Shown here piece by piece: positions 27,662 to 36,456 of a stretch of 64,000 nucleotides of DNA; the stretch's first letter is position 1, and each line of letters starts with the position of its first letter. The DNA is taken from positions 372,001-436,000 of the forward strand of contig NZ_CAMZOK010000003.1 of the NCBI RefSeq assembly GCF_947331465.1, in the 5' to 3' direction. The notes under the pieces are model-generated. The model was not told where the DNA came from. It saw nothing but the letters and a program-made list of their open reading frames with translations, and did no database searches. The stretch comes from Shimia sp. Alg240-R146. GTDB lineage: Bacteria; Pseudomonadota; Alphaproteobacteria; Rhodobacterales; Rhodobacteraceae. The position numbers and the translations under genes are program-made.

Positions 27662-27690
27662 TTGCAAAAGTTTTACATACATACTATGCT
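27662..27690 (+). promoter_or_regulatory. Candidate sigma-70 promoter for the MmpA-like gene
   Basis: TTGCAA (27662-27667) and TATGCT (27685-27690) are separated by 17 bp inside a strikingly AT-rich spacer (about 27580-27690) between divergent genes. The position, ~45 bp before the proposed start, fits. Confidence 0.5.
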
Positions 27691-27735
27691 GCTTTCGATA
27701 TCAACATGGGCTGTGGCAAAGGATCGGAACACACC

Positions 27736-28203
27736 GTGGGAGATTTCATAAAACGCAGACGGCTGGCGCGGTTTCTGGACCACGCCTCCCAACGGGCCGA
27801 GGATTGGCCGGTTCCCGAAGGCGGCTGGATATTGACCATGCGTCGCGCGCTTGGCATGTCCGCCGAACATGTGGCCCAACGCAAAGGCGTCAGCCGCAAC
27901 GCCGTCTATCAGGCCGAGCGCAGCGAGAAAGAGGGCGCCGTTTCTATCAAACAAATGCAAAAGCTGGCAGAAGCCATGGGCGGCCAATTTGTCTATGCCA
28001 TCGTGCCCAAGGAACCGGTTGAAAAGCTGAAATTGCGTCAGGCGCAAGCGGTGGCGGCTCACCTGGCCAGACTTGAGACAGATTTCCAACTCTGGTCGCC
28101 CGACGAGCAAGAAGACTGGCTCGACGACAAAACCGCCGAGCTATTGCATGACATGCCCGCCGATTTCTGGGCGCTCAGGGTTGATGACCCAGACGCGACC
28201 TGA
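27736..28203 (+). CDS. Mobile-mystery-protein-A-like HTH regulator (orphan)
   Basis: A 155-residue DNA-binding protein with a single XRE-type helix-turn-helix (about 30-88). The phrases GGWILTMRRALGMSAEHVAQ, GVSRNAVYQAERSEKEG and LAEAMGGQFVYAIVPK match the mobile mystery protein A pattern known to me. That protein is usually encoded beside mobile mystery protein B, a Fic-domain protein. Here no Fic gene follows, since a crotonase lies convergent 14 bp away. The GTG at 27736 has AAAGGA upstream and gives the usual length; the ATG at 27706 is in frame but lacks a ribosome site. It is divergent from the YqiJ/flotillin pair and could regulate it. Confidence 0.75.
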   Translation: MGDFIKRRRLARFLDHASQRAEDWPVPEGGWILTMRRALGMSAEHVAQRKGVSRNAVYQAERSEKEGAVSIKQMQKLAEAMGGQFVYAIVPKEPVEKLKLRQAQAVAAHLARLETDFQLWSPDEQEDWLDDKTAELLHDMPADFWALRVDDPDAT

Positions 28204-28217
28204 GCAATCGCGCCACG

Positions 28218-29021
28218 TCAGATATTCTCAAAATCCCCGCCGCGCCCTTTACCGGACGCGAACCGTGCGGCACCCGCGGCACCTTCACCTGCGAAAGCTG
28301 AAAACGACGCCCACTCCCGCCGCAATGCCGATGCCAGATCTGCGCCGGACAGACGCGCCGACAGAAAATCCGCCCGCATGCACCCTTGCGGAAAGCCAAC
28401 CAAGGAGTGCGCCAATCCCATCGCCGTCTCAAGCGCCGTACCTTGCGCACAAACCCGATCGGCCAACCCCATTTGCGCCGCTTCTGCGGCCCCAATGCCA
28501 CGTCCGGTCAGGATCAGGTCATTGGCCCGCCCCTGCCCGACTATCCGCGGCAGCCGCACTGTGCCACCGTCAATCAACGGCACGCCCCAGCGGCGGCAAA
28601 ACACGCCCAGCGTGGCGCCTTCGGCCACAACCCGCATGTCACACCACGCCGCGAGCTCTATGCCGCCCGCCACCGCAGGCCCTTCAATGGCCGCGATCAC
28701 CGGTTTTGACAGCATCAATCGCGAAGGGCCCATTGGCCCCATTATCGGCTGAACCCGCGCATCGCGCCAGTCGTCGGAAATGTCCACGGCTTCGGTCCAA
28801 TCGGTGCCCACGCCATCTGCCGCCGCCTTCAAATCAAAGCCAGCGCAGAAATAGCCACCTGCACCGGTCAGGATCGCCACATCCACCCCGTCATCCGCCT
28901 CAAACGCCAAGAAAGCATCAAACAGCGCCCGCGCGGTTGCCGGATCCACCGCATTGCGCGCCTCTGGCCGCGTTATTTCGACCACGCGCACGCGGCCCTC
29001 ATCCCTGATCGTGACAGTCAT
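28218..29021 (-). CDS. Enoyl-CoA hydratase/isomerase (crotonase) family protein
   Basis: A 267-residue crotonase-fold enzyme. The substrate-binding start ITRPEARNAVDPATARAL, the oxyanion region KPVIAAIEGPAVAGGIELA and LPRIVGQGRANDLILTGR are present. The ATG at 29021 follows GGGAGG at proper spacing; an upstream in-frame ATG (29045) lacks one. Position equivalents of the paired catalytic Glu of true hydratases are not both obvious (the WGVPLIDGGT region carries Asp), so it may be an isomerase or another crotonase activity. Monocistronic, convergent with the MmpA-like gene. Confidence 0.9.
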   Translation of the reverse strand: MTVTIRDEGRVRVVEITRPEARNAVDPATARALFDAFLAFEADDGVDVAILTGAGGYFCAGFDLKAAADGVGTDWTEAVDISDDWRDARVQPIMGPMGPSRLMLSKPVIAAIEGPAVAGGIELAAWCDMRVVAEGATLGVFCRRWGVPLIDGGTVRLPRIVGQGRANDLILTGRGIGAAEAAQMGLADRVCAQGTALETAMGLAHSLVGFPQGCMRADFLSARLSGADLASALRREWASFSAFAGEGAAGAARFASGKGRGGDFENI

Positions 29022-29122
29022 GATGGTCCTCCCTGCCTTGATCACACACGCGCTCAGGCGCGCTCACAAGAAAAACCCCACGTCGCTTGACGCCAATGCG
29101 GCAAAGCCCCTATCTGACGTGC

Positions 29123-29317
29123 ATGAAACATCTCGAAGAACAGATCGCCCACCTGACCCGCACCGTCGACGAAATGAGCGATGTGGTCGCACGCCAAGAC
29201 ACCGAAATCGCCCTGCTGACCCGACGCGTGCAAATGCTGATGGAACGTGAGGCAGGCCGCGAGGCCGGCGCAGATGGCGCTGTTGTCATGGGGGACGAAC
29301 GCCCGCCGCATTATTAA
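29123..29317 (+). CDS. slyX: SlyX-family protein
   Basis: A 64-residue protein with a predicted N-terminal coiled coil (LEEQIAHLTRTVDEMSDVV) and the C-terminal ERPPHY ending typical of SlyX. ATG at 29123 is chosen as the family start; the frame opens upstream with unrelated residues. Cellular role is not established for the family. Divergent from the crotonase and convergent with dnaE. Confidence 0.85.
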   Translation: MKHLEEQIAHLTRTVDEMSDVVARQDTEIALLTRRVQMLMEREAGREAGADGAVVMGDERPPHY

Positions 29318-29322
29318 GGAAC

Positions 29323-29356
29323 AAAAAGGCCGGCAGCCTGAGAAGGCTCAGGCCGT
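29323..29356 (-). terminator. Likely terminator of dnaE
   Basis: GCCTGAG (29336-29342) and CTCAGGC (29347-29353) form a 7-bp stem with a 4-base loop. On the minus strand, the T-run complementary to 29323-29327 follows after a short GC-rich spacer. It lies between convergent slyX and dnaE, and the spacer makes it imperfect. Confidence 0.5.
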
Positions 29357-29399
29357 CAGGGCTGAGCCATTCCAAACCCGAAAGGGCGAGAAGATTTCG

Positions 29400-32300
29400 T
29401 CAGAACTCCTCGACCGCCATAACGCCATCGATGCCTTTCAACGCGCCTTTGATCTGCGGTGTCACAGGAAAGCCTGCACCCGTATCAATTTCAACTTCTC
29501 CAGGCAGTTCCATGTTGTTCAGACAAAACACCACCGGCCCCTTGGGCGCCTTGGGGTTCGCTTCCCTCGCGCCTTGCAGAATGTTTGCCACCGGCATCAC
29601 CGCGGTATGGTCATCCAGATAGATCTTAAGCCCCGAATTGCCCGCATCGGCAACAATCGTGTCCACTGGCGTCATCGACTGCGCGAGCAGTTTGAGCTGG
29701 TCGCTCTCCATCTCGGCCTTCACCGTCACAACAACCTTTGAGCCGGTCTCCAGAAACTCGCGGCACTTCTCAAGAGTGTCCGAAAAGATCGTGACCTCGT
29801 AAGCCCCCGTCGGGTCCGACAATTGCGCAAAGGCAAACCGGTTTCCGCGCGCTGACTTACGCTCCTGTCGCCCCGAAACACGCCCGGCGAGCTTGGCCAC
29901 ACACGCCCCGCCCCGCGCCTTGTCGGTCAATTCATCCAACGTCAAAACCTGCTTGCGTTTCAACGCGGGCATATAGTCTTCCAACGGATGTCCGGACAGG
30001 AAAAAGCCAATCGCTTTGGCCTCTTCATCCAGTTTTTCCGCTGGCAACCAATCCCCCGCAGGCGACAGACGCGGCTCGGGCAGATCGTCCCCCGCCTCGC
30101 CAAACAACGACACCTGATCGCTGCCCTTTTGCTCGTGGATCGCCGCCGAATAGTTCACCAACCCGTCAAGGCTTTCCATCACGCGCCGCCGGTTGTTGTC
30201 CAGCTGATCAAACGCGCCGGATCGCGCCAGCATCTCCAATGGTCGCTTGCCGACTTTCTTCAAATCCACCCGCCGCGCAAAATCAAACAGCGTTGCAAAC
30301 GGCTTTTCGCCTCCGTCGGTTTTACGGCCCTCGGTCACCAGCTTCATCGCTTCGATGCCGACGTTTTTCAACGCGCCCAGCGCATAAACCAACGCCCCGT
30401 CGACCACTTTGAAGGTCGCATCCGAGCGGTTCACGCAAGGCGGCACATAGGGCAGCTTTAGCGCCTTTTTGACCTCTTCGAAATAGACCGCCAACTTGTC
30501 CGTCAGATGGATATCGCAGTTCATCACACCGGCCATGAATTCGACCGGATGGTTCGCCTTGAGCCACGCCGTCTGATAGCTGACCACCGCATAGGCCGCC
30601 GCGTGCGATTTGTTGAAGCCGTAGTTGGCGAACTTCTCCAGAAGGTCAAAAACTTCGCTGGCTTTCTTGGCCGGAACGCCGTTTTCTGCCGCGCCTTTTT
30701 CAAATTTCGGACGCTCGGCGTCCATCGCCTCTTTAATCTTCTTACCCATCGCACGTCGCAACAAATCCGCCCCGCCAAGCGAGTAACCCGCCATGACCTG
30801 CGCGATCTGCATCACCTGTTCCTGATAAACGATGATACCCTGAGTTTCCTCAAGAATATGATCGATCAGAGGGTGCACGGACTCGATTTCACGCAGCCCG
30901 TTTTTGACCTCGCAATAGGTTGGAATGTTCTCCATCGGGCCCGGACGGTAAAGCGCCACGAGCGCAACAATATCTTCGATACAGTTGGGCTTCATGCGCT
31001 TAAGCGCATCCATCATACCCGTGGATTCCACCTGAAACACCGCGACCGTCTTTGCGCTGGAATACAGCTTGTAGGTCGGATCATCATCCAGCGGAATGGC
31101 GTTGATCTGGTTCTCGGCCCCGTCGGCGGGCTGATACAACTCCGTGCCATCGGCGGCCACGTGCAACGGCCGTCCGGTGCTGTGGATCTGCTCAATCGCG
31201 TTCTGAATAACCGTCAGCGTTTTCAGACCCAAGAAGTCGAACTTCACCAGCCCGGCCTGCTCTACCCATTTCATGTTGAATTGGGTCGCCGGCATATCCG
31301 AGCGCGGATCCTGATAAAGTGGCACCAACGCATCCAGCGGACGGTCACCAATCACCACCCCCGCCGCGTGGGTCGACGCGTTGCGCAGCAAACCCTCCAC
31401 CTGCATCCCGTATTTGAGAAGCCGGTCGACAACTTCCTCGTTGCGGGCTTCCTCGCGCAACCGTGGCTCTTCCTTCAAGGAATCCGCAATCGACATCGGC
31501 TTCACGCCCTCAACAGGGATCAGCTTACTCAGCCGGTCCACCTGCCCATAAGGCATCTGCAAAACCCGCCCGATGTCACGCACAGCCGCTTTGGACAAAA
31601 GCGCACCAAACGTAATGATTTGCCCGACTTTGTCGCGCCCGTATTTCTCCTGCACATAGCGGATCACTTCTTCGCGGCGATCCATGCAAAAGTCGATGTC
31701 AAAGTCCGGCATCGACACACGTTCAGGATTCAAAAACCGCTCAAACAGCAAGTTGTACCGCAGTGGGTCAAGGTCGGTGATCGTCAGCGCATAGGCCACC
31801 AGCGACCCCGCACCCGAGCCCCGCCCCGGCCCCACCGGAATATCTTGATCCTTGCCCCATTGGATAAAGTCCGCAACGATCAGAAAGTAGCCGGGAAACC
31901 CCATGCCTTCGATAATATCCAGCTCGAAATCAAGCCGTTCCTGATAGGCTTCAATGCTCACCGCATGCGGGATCACCGCCAAACGCGCCTGCAGGCCCTC
32001 GTTGGCAATCCGGCGCAATTCAGCAACTTCATCATCGGCAAATTTCGGCAGGATCGGGTCACGGCGATACGTGGCAAATGCACAGCGTTTTGCAATCTCG
32101 ACTGTATTCTCAATCGCTTCCGGCAAATCGGCAAACAGCGTGACCATCTCTTCGGGTGACTTGAAATAGTGCTGCGCCGTCAACCTGCGCCGCCCATCTT
32201 GCTGATCAACATAAGCGCCTTCGGAAATACAGATCAGCGCGTCATGCGCCTCATACATCTCCGTTTTGGGAAAGTAGACGTCGTTAGTGGCCACCAACGG

Positions 32301-32921
32301 GATATCCATCGCATAGGCCATCTCGACAAACCCGCGCTCTGTCAGCCGCTCGGCTTCTGGCTGCCCCGCCTCGCCGGGGTGCCGCTGCATCTCGACATAA
32401 AGCCGGTCGCCATAAATGGCTTTGAAACCCGCCATCATCTCTTCGGCCGCGGGACGCTGCCCCAGCTGCAACAGGCGCCCAACCGGTCCCTCAGGCCCGC
32501 CGGTTAGACAAATCAATCCCGCGCTATGCGCCTCAAGCTGCTCGATTGTGACCTGCGGCAACTCACCCCCATCCTTGTCCACATAAAGACAAGAACTCAG
32601 CTTCATCAGGTTCTCATAGCCTTCTTCCCGTTGGCTCAACAAAACCACCGGCGCGGGCGTGGGCGCTGCCGTGCGCCCTGACGGGTCGTCATGTGGCATC
32701 TTCACAGACACCTGACAGCCCACAATCGGCTGAATCCCCGCACCCTGCGCGCCAACCGAGAACTCCAACGCGGCAAACAGGCTGTTTGTGTCGGTGATCG
32801 CCACCGCAGGCATGCCCATTTCGGCACACATGCCGGGCAATTTCTTGGTCCGAACAGCCCCTTCCAAAAGGGAATATTCGGTGTGAACGCGGAGATGAAT
32901 GAATCGGGCTTGGCTGCTCAT
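29400..32921 (-). CDS. dnaE: DNA polymerase III subunit alpha
   Basis: A 1173-residue replicative polymerase. The PHP domain starts at the N-terminus (FIHLRVHTEYSLLEGA). The polymerase core has GPGRGSGAGS (364-373) and the catalytic aspartates in PDFDIDF (405-411). The tandem helix-hairpin-helix and OB domain (VAKLAGRVSGRQERKSARGN) lie towards the C-terminus. Length is normal for DnaE1. Single gene with a terminator-like hairpin after it. Its upstream spacer (to 33437) holds a perfect DnaA box. Confidence 0.98.
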   Translation of the reverse strand: MSSQARFIHLRVHTEYSLLEGAVRTKKLPGMCAEMGMPAVAITDTNSLFAALEFSVGAQGAGIQPIVGCQVSVKMPHDDPSGRTAAPTPAPVVLLSQREEGYENLMKLSSCLYVDKDGGELPQVTIEQLEAHSAGLICLTGGPEGPVGRLLQLGQRPAAEEMMAGFKAIYGDRLYVEMQRHPGEAGQPEAERLTERGFVEMAYAMDIPLVATNDVYFPKTEMYEAHDALICISEGAYVDQQDGRRRLTAQHYFKSPEEMVTLFADLPEAIENTVEIAKRCAFATYRRDPILPKFADDEVAELRRIANEGLQARLAVIPHAVSIEAYQERLDFELDIIEGMGFPGYFLIVADFIQWGKDQDIPVGPGRGSGAGSLVAYALTITDLDPLRYNLLFERFLNPERVSMPDFDIDFCMDRREEVIRYVQEKYGRDKVGQIITFGALLSKAAVRDIGRVLQMPYGQVDRLSKLIPVEGVKPMSIADSLKEEPRLREEARNEEVVDRLLKYGMQVEGLLRNASTHAAGVVIGDRPLDALVPLYQDPRSDMPATQFNMKWVEQAGLVKFDFLGLKTLTVIQNAIEQIHSTGRPLHVAADGTELYQPADGAENQINAIPLDDDPTYKLYSSAKTVAVFQVESTGMMDALKRMKPNCIEDIVALVALYRPGPMENIPTYCEVKNGLREIESVHPLIDHILEETQGIIVYQEQVMQIAQVMAGYSLGGADLLRRAMGKKIKEAMDAERPKFEKGAAENGVPAKKASEVFDLLEKFANYGFNKSHAAAYAVVSYQTAWLKANHPVEFMAGVMNCDIHLTDKLAVYFEEVKKALKLPYVPPCVNRSDATFKVVDGALVYALGALKNVGIEAMKLVTEGRKTDGGEKPFATLFDFARRVDLKKVGKRPLEMLARSGAFDQLDNNRRRVMESLDGLVNYSAAIHEQKGSDQVSLFGEAGDDLPEPRLSPAGDWLPAEKLDEEAKAIGFFLSGHPLEDYMPALKRKQVLTLDELTDKARGGACVAKLAGRVSGRQERKSARGNRFAFAQLSDPTGAYEVTIFSDTLEKCREFLETGSKVVVTVKAEMESDQLKLLAQSMTPVDTIVADAGNSGLKIYLDDHTAVMPVANILQGAREANPKAPKGPVVFCLNNMELPGEVEIDTGAGFPVTPQIKGALKGIDGVMAVEEF

Positions 32922-33000
32922 GGGCCCAAGCTATCGCAGCCCACGCGACGAGGAAACGCCCCATTCACCGCAAAGCGCGGCAACCGGACTTTTTGTTCGC

Positions 33001-33055
33001 CAAAATGCCTTGGGGTGAATGCGCCGAAGTCACAAAGGGGGTAAGCGCCCACCCC
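33001..33055. repeat. Roseobacter-type intergenic palindromic repeat (candidate)
   Basis: The run CGCCAAAATGCCTTGGGG, then TGAATGCGCCGAAGTCAC and AAAGGGGGTAAGCGCCCACC resembles, from memory, a short GC-rich element scattered in intergenic regions of Rhodobacteraceae (CGCCAAAATAC-CGGGG-...-GCCGAAGGC-GGGGGCA-GCCCCC). The inner part can fold into short stems. Only one recognisable copy is seen here, so the assignment rests on memory. Confidence 0.3.
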
Positions 33056-33226
33056 AACTGCCGCACCTGTTGCTCCGGTTAAGGTGAATCAGTTCAGGAC
33101 CACCCTGTCGTAACTTCTGCAACAAAAGGAAACGCCAGGGATTTGCCAGCACCAACACCATCCGCCCAAAAATTATGCACAACGTCACCGCTAAACCCTG
33201 CAAGACTTTCAACACTTCATTGATAA

Positions 33227-33235
33227 TTATCCACA
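33227..33235 (+). promoter_or_regulatory. Perfect DnaA-box match upstream of dnaE and the ABC operon
   Basis: TTATCCACA on the plus strand, 306 bp upstream of the dnaE start and 203 bp upstream of the ABC ATPase start. Functional meaning unproven. Confidence 0.3.
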
Positions 33236-33437
33236 ACCGCATCTGCTTAACCCCTTGTTTTGCATACCTCGGCACACCGACAACCTTGCGCCCCATTTGC
33301 ACTGCCCCCCTTTCCTTCGCCAAGTTTATCTTGCAGGAACGCCATGACGCTCCCTAGGGTGAATGCGCTCAAAGAAGCGGCAGTTCATGCCAGAGAGCAA
33401 CCAACGCCGCCACATTCGCGGCACGCAGGGGGACCAC

Positions 33438-34985
33438 ATGACCACACCGCTCTTGTCGATCAAGGGACTGACCAAAGCCTATCCGGGCGTGGTCGCCAAC
33501 GACGACGTCTCCTTTGACATTGGCCCCTCCGAAGTCCACGCGCTTTTGGGCGAAAACGGCGCCGGCAAATCCACCTTGGTCAAAATGATCTACGGCCTCG
33601 TGAAACCTGACAGCGGCCAAATGTTGTGGCAGGGCACTCCTTTCACGCCCTCAGATCCCAAAACCGCCCGCGCGTCTGGCGTGGCTATGGTGTTTCAACA
33701 CTTCTCGTTATTTGACGCCCTCAAGGTTTCTGAAAACGTCGCGCTCGGCATGGAAAATCCGCCGCCGATGCGTGACCTCGCCCGCCAGATCCGCCGCGTG
33801 TCCGAAACCTACGGCCTGCCGCTTGATCCAAACCGCACCGTCGGTGATCTGTCCGCTGGTGAGCGCCAACGCGTCGAAATCATTCGCTGCCTGCTGCAAG
33901 ATCCCAAGCTCTTGATCATGGACGAGCCAACCTCGGTTCTGACACCGCAAGAGGTCGAAATCCTCTTCAAAACGCTCAACAAGCTGCGCGATGAAGGCAC
34001 CTCGATCCTGTATATTTCTCACAAGCTCGAAGAGATCCGCAAACTCTGCGATCACGCCACAATCCTGCGTCTGGGCAAAAACGTCGGAGAATGCATTCCC
34101 GCCGAAACCTCAGCCCGCGATATGGCGGAAATGATGGTCGGCGACACGCTGCAAACACCGACCCGCACCACCGAGCAAACCGGCGACGTGGTGCTGGACG
34201 TTTCCGGCCTGACGCTTGAGCCGACCAACCCTTTTGGCACCACGCTCAAAAACGTGCATTTCACCGTGCGCGCCGGCGAAATCCTTGGCATTGGCGGCGT
34301 TGCCGGCAATGGTCAGGACGAATTGCTCGCCGCCCTGTCGGGTGAATCTCTGACATGGCCGGACGCGGTCAAAGTCAAAGGTCAGGATGTGGCCAACCTC
34401 GGCCCCAACGCCCGTCGCGAACGCGGCATCCTCTGCGCCCCCGAAGAGCGTCTTGGCCATGCCGCCGCGCCTGACATGAGCCTAACAGAGAACGCGCTGT
34501 TGACCGGATCCATCCGCGAAGGTCTCACCAACCGCGGCTTCGTGAACTGGACCGCTGCCAACGATTTCGCCAAATCCATCATCGAACGTTTCGACGTCCG
34601 CACTCCCGGAACCCATGTGGCGGCGCGAGCGCTCTCGGGCGGCAATCTGCAGAAATTCGTGATCGGTCGCGAAGTGCTGCAACGTCCCGAAGTTCTGGTG
34701 GTCAACCAACCCACTTGGGGCGTGGATGCCGCCGCTGCGGCTGCCATCCGCCAGTCCCTGCTTGATCTTGCCGCCGAAGGTGCCGCGATCGTGGTGATCA
34801 GCCAAGACCTTGACGAACTTATGGAAATCTCTGACCGCTTTGGCGCGTTGAACGAAGGCCGCCTCTCAGACATCCGCCCCGCTGCTGGCCTGACGGTTGA
34901 CGAGATCGGCCTGATGATGGGCGGCGCACATGGCATGGAAGTCGCCAGCGTCGGAGACCAGGAACAAGAAGGAGCAAGCGCATGA
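33438..34985 (+). CDS. BMP-type nucleoside ABC transporter, ATP-binding protein
   Basis: A 515-residue double ATPase. Domain 1 has Walker A GENGAGKST, signature LSAGERQRVEI and Walker B LLIMDEPTSVLTP. Domain 2 has signature LSGGNLQKFVIGREVL with a degenerate Walker A region (GVAGNGQDELL) and QPTWGVD in place of DEPT, as usual for sugar/nucleoside ATPases of the RbsA/YufO class. The ATG at 33438 follows GGGGGA; the frame extends upstream without family similarity. First gene of a five-gene importer operon. The 4-bp overlap with the next permease supports co-translation. Confidence 0.94.
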   Translation: MTTPLLSIKGLTKAYPGVVANDDVSFDIGPSEVHALLGENGAGKSTLVKMIYGLVKPDSGQMLWQGTPFTPSDPKTARASGVAMVFQHFSLFDALKVSENVALGMENPPPMRDLARQIRRVSETYGLPLDPNRTVGDLSAGERQRVEIIRCLLQDPKLLIMDEPTSVLTPQEVEILFKTLNKLRDEGTSILYISHKLEEIRKLCDHATILRLGKNVGECIPAETSARDMAEMMVGDTLQTPTRTTEQTGDVVLDVSGLTLEPTNPFGTTLKNVHFTVRAGEILGIGGVAGNGQDELLAALSGESLTWPDAVKVKGQDVANLGPNARRERGILCAPEERLGHAAAPDMSLTENALLTGSIREGLTNRGFVNWTAANDFAKSIIERFDVRTPGTHVAARALSGGNLQKFVIGREVLQRPEVLVVNQPTWGVDAAAAAAIRQSLLDLAAEGAAIVVISQDLDELMEISDRFGALNEGRLSDIRPAAGLTVDEIGLMMGGAHGMEVASVGDQEQEGASA

Positions 34986-36061
34986 TCGCGCTTCAGAAAC
35001 GCCCCACACCGTCCCGCGCCCTGTCTCTCGCGACCCCGTTGATCGCCGTCTTGATCACAATGATCGCTGGCGGCCTGCTCTTTGCGGTGCTCGGCGAAAA
35101 CCCGTTTGAGGCAATCCGCACCATCTTCTGGGATCCGGTCTTTGGCGAATTCGCCTTCTACTACCGCCCCCAGCTTCTGGTCAAAGCCGCGCCGCTGATC
35201 CTGATCGCCATTGGCCTGTCACTTGGTTTCAAGGCCGGTATCTGGAACATTGGTGCCGAAGGCCAATACATCATGGGCGCCATCGTCGGTGCTGGTGTGG
35301 GCCTCGCGTTTTATCCCACCGAAAGCCGTCTGGTTCTCCCGCTCATGATCCTCGCAGGCGCATTTGGCGGCTGGGTCTGGGCGATGATCCCCGCCTTTCT
35401 CAAAGTGCGGTTTGGCACCAACGAAATCCTTGTTTCGCTGATGCTGGTCTATGTGGCGGAACAATTCCTTGCTTCCATGTCGCTGGGGCTGCTCAGAAAC
35501 CCCGAGGGCATGGGCTTCCCCGGTTCGCGCAACTTCTCCGACTACCCGGCGGCCAACAGCTGGATCAACGAGGCCGCAGGCCTGCACTGGGGCATGGCAT
35601 TTGCCTTTATCGCCGTGATCTTTGCCTATGTGCTGCTCAACCGCCACATCCTCGGCTTCAACATCCGCCTGACGGGGGACTCGCCCCACGCCGCCCGTTT
35701 CGCAGGCGTGAACCCCACCCGCCTGATCCTGTTCTGCCTCGGCACGTCTGGCGCGCTGGCTGGCATGGCGGGTCTCTTTGAAGTCTCCGGCCCCTCCGGC
35801 CAGATCAACATCGACTTCGCCTCAGGCTACGGCTTCACCGCCATCATCGTCGCCTTCTTAGGCCGCCTGCACCCCGTCGGCATCCTGCTCGCAGCTCTGC
35901 TGATGGCGCTGACGTACGTTGGCGGCGACTTGGCCCAAGGCAACCTCGGCCTGCCCTCCGCCGCCATTCAGGTTTTTCAGGGTATGCTCCTGTTCTTCCT
36001 GCTGGCTCTGGACCTCCTGACCAACTACCGCGTTGTGCTTAAGAAGAGGGGGGCGGCGTGA
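34982..36061 (+). CDS. BMP-type ABC transporter permease (first)
   Basis: A 359-residue integral membrane protein of the BPD_transp_2/YufP type with about 8-10 hydrophobic segments. Family blocks GLSLGFKAGIWNIGAEGQYI, LMLVYVAEQF and LTGDSPHAARFAGVNP are present. It overlaps the ATPase gene by 4 bp and the small gene that follows by 1 bp (TGATG). With the ATPase and second permease it forms the channel for purine nucleoside or related solutes. Confidence 0.93.
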   Translation: MIALQKRPTPSRALSLATPLIAVLITMIAGGLLFAVLGENPFEAIRTIFWDPVFGEFAFYYRPQLLVKAAPLILIAIGLSLGFKAGIWNIGAEGQYIMGAIVGAGVGLAFYPTESRLVLPLMILAGAFGGWVWAMIPAFLKVRFGTNEILVSLMLVYVAEQFLASMSLGLLRNPEGMGFPGSRNFSDYPAANSWINEAAGLHWGMAFAFIAVIFAYVLLNRHILGFNIRLTGDSPHAARFAGVNPTRLILFCLGTSGALAGMAGLFEVSGPSGQINIDFASGYGFTAIIVAFLGRLHPVGILLAALLMALTYVGGDLAQGNLGLPSAAIQVFQGMLLFFLLALDLLTNYRVVLKKRGAA

Positions 36062-36456
36062 TGCTCGCGCAGGAAGTGAAATTCAGTCCAAGGGACATCC
36101 TTGTCTGCGGCGGCTCGTATTGCTTTTGGCTCTTGGTGGGGTGGTTCTGGACGTGGCTCTTTCTTGGAGCAAGCAGCTTCAACGCGTTACTCTTGCTCGT
36201 TTGTCTTGCGATTTTTTTTGGACTGTCGGCCATCCCCGCGGGATTTCTCGGTTTATTCCTGCGTCGCTGGACTGAGAAACGCAAACGCGAGGAGACTTCC
36301 AACTCCGAAAACGCGGCGCTTTGTGAAAGCCATCGAGCTAATGAAAAATCCCAGAAAAAGCTGGTCGCCGAGCTCTCCAAGATCGGCTTCACTCTCGGTA
36401 TGATTGGGGCAACAGCCCGCGCCTTTTACACAAATTTCTTCGGAGGAGCCTTCTAA
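36061..36456 (+). CDS. Small membrane protein of unknown function inside the BMP operon
   Basis: A 131-residue protein translated from ATG at 36061 (or GTG 36058), overlapping both neighbours by one base. Two adjacent hydrophobic segments (about 13-35 and 40-65) are followed by a basic, Lys/Glu-rich cytoplasmic stretch, then a short C-terminal hydrophobic region. No family recognised. A gene between the two permeases is not part of the standard BMP transporter set. Its coding looks less GC-biased at third positions than the permeases, suggesting a later insertion. It could be an accessory subunit or a passenger. Confidence 0.65.
   Translation: MLAQEVKFSPRDILVCGGSYCFWLLVGWFWTWLFLGASSFNALLLLVCLAIFFGLSAIPAGFLGLFLRRWTEKRKREETSNSENAALCESHRANEKSQKKLVAELSKIGFTLGMIGATARAFYTNFFGGAF

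Larger units (their letters stand above)
32922..33437. other. Intergenic region between dnaE and the BMP-type ABC operon
   Basis: A 516-bp spacer with divergent genes on both sides. It contains a repeat-like GC element (33001-33055), a perfect DnaA box (33227-33235) and two copies of GGGTGAATGCGC, at 33013-33024 and 33357-33368. An open frame on the minus strand (33030-33323) has no protein-like signature and is not called. Confidence 0.6.

Noticed and set aside
30507-32159. Long plus-strand open frame (550 codons) opposite dnaE
   Set aside because: It runs antisense through the conserved dnaE coding sequence and its translation is His/Arg-rich with no domain; it is a shadow of GC-rich codons.
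33030-33323. Minus-strand 97-codon frame in the dnaE-ABC spacer
   Set aside because: No ribosome site or family similarity; it spans the DnaA-box and repeat elements and looks non-coding.
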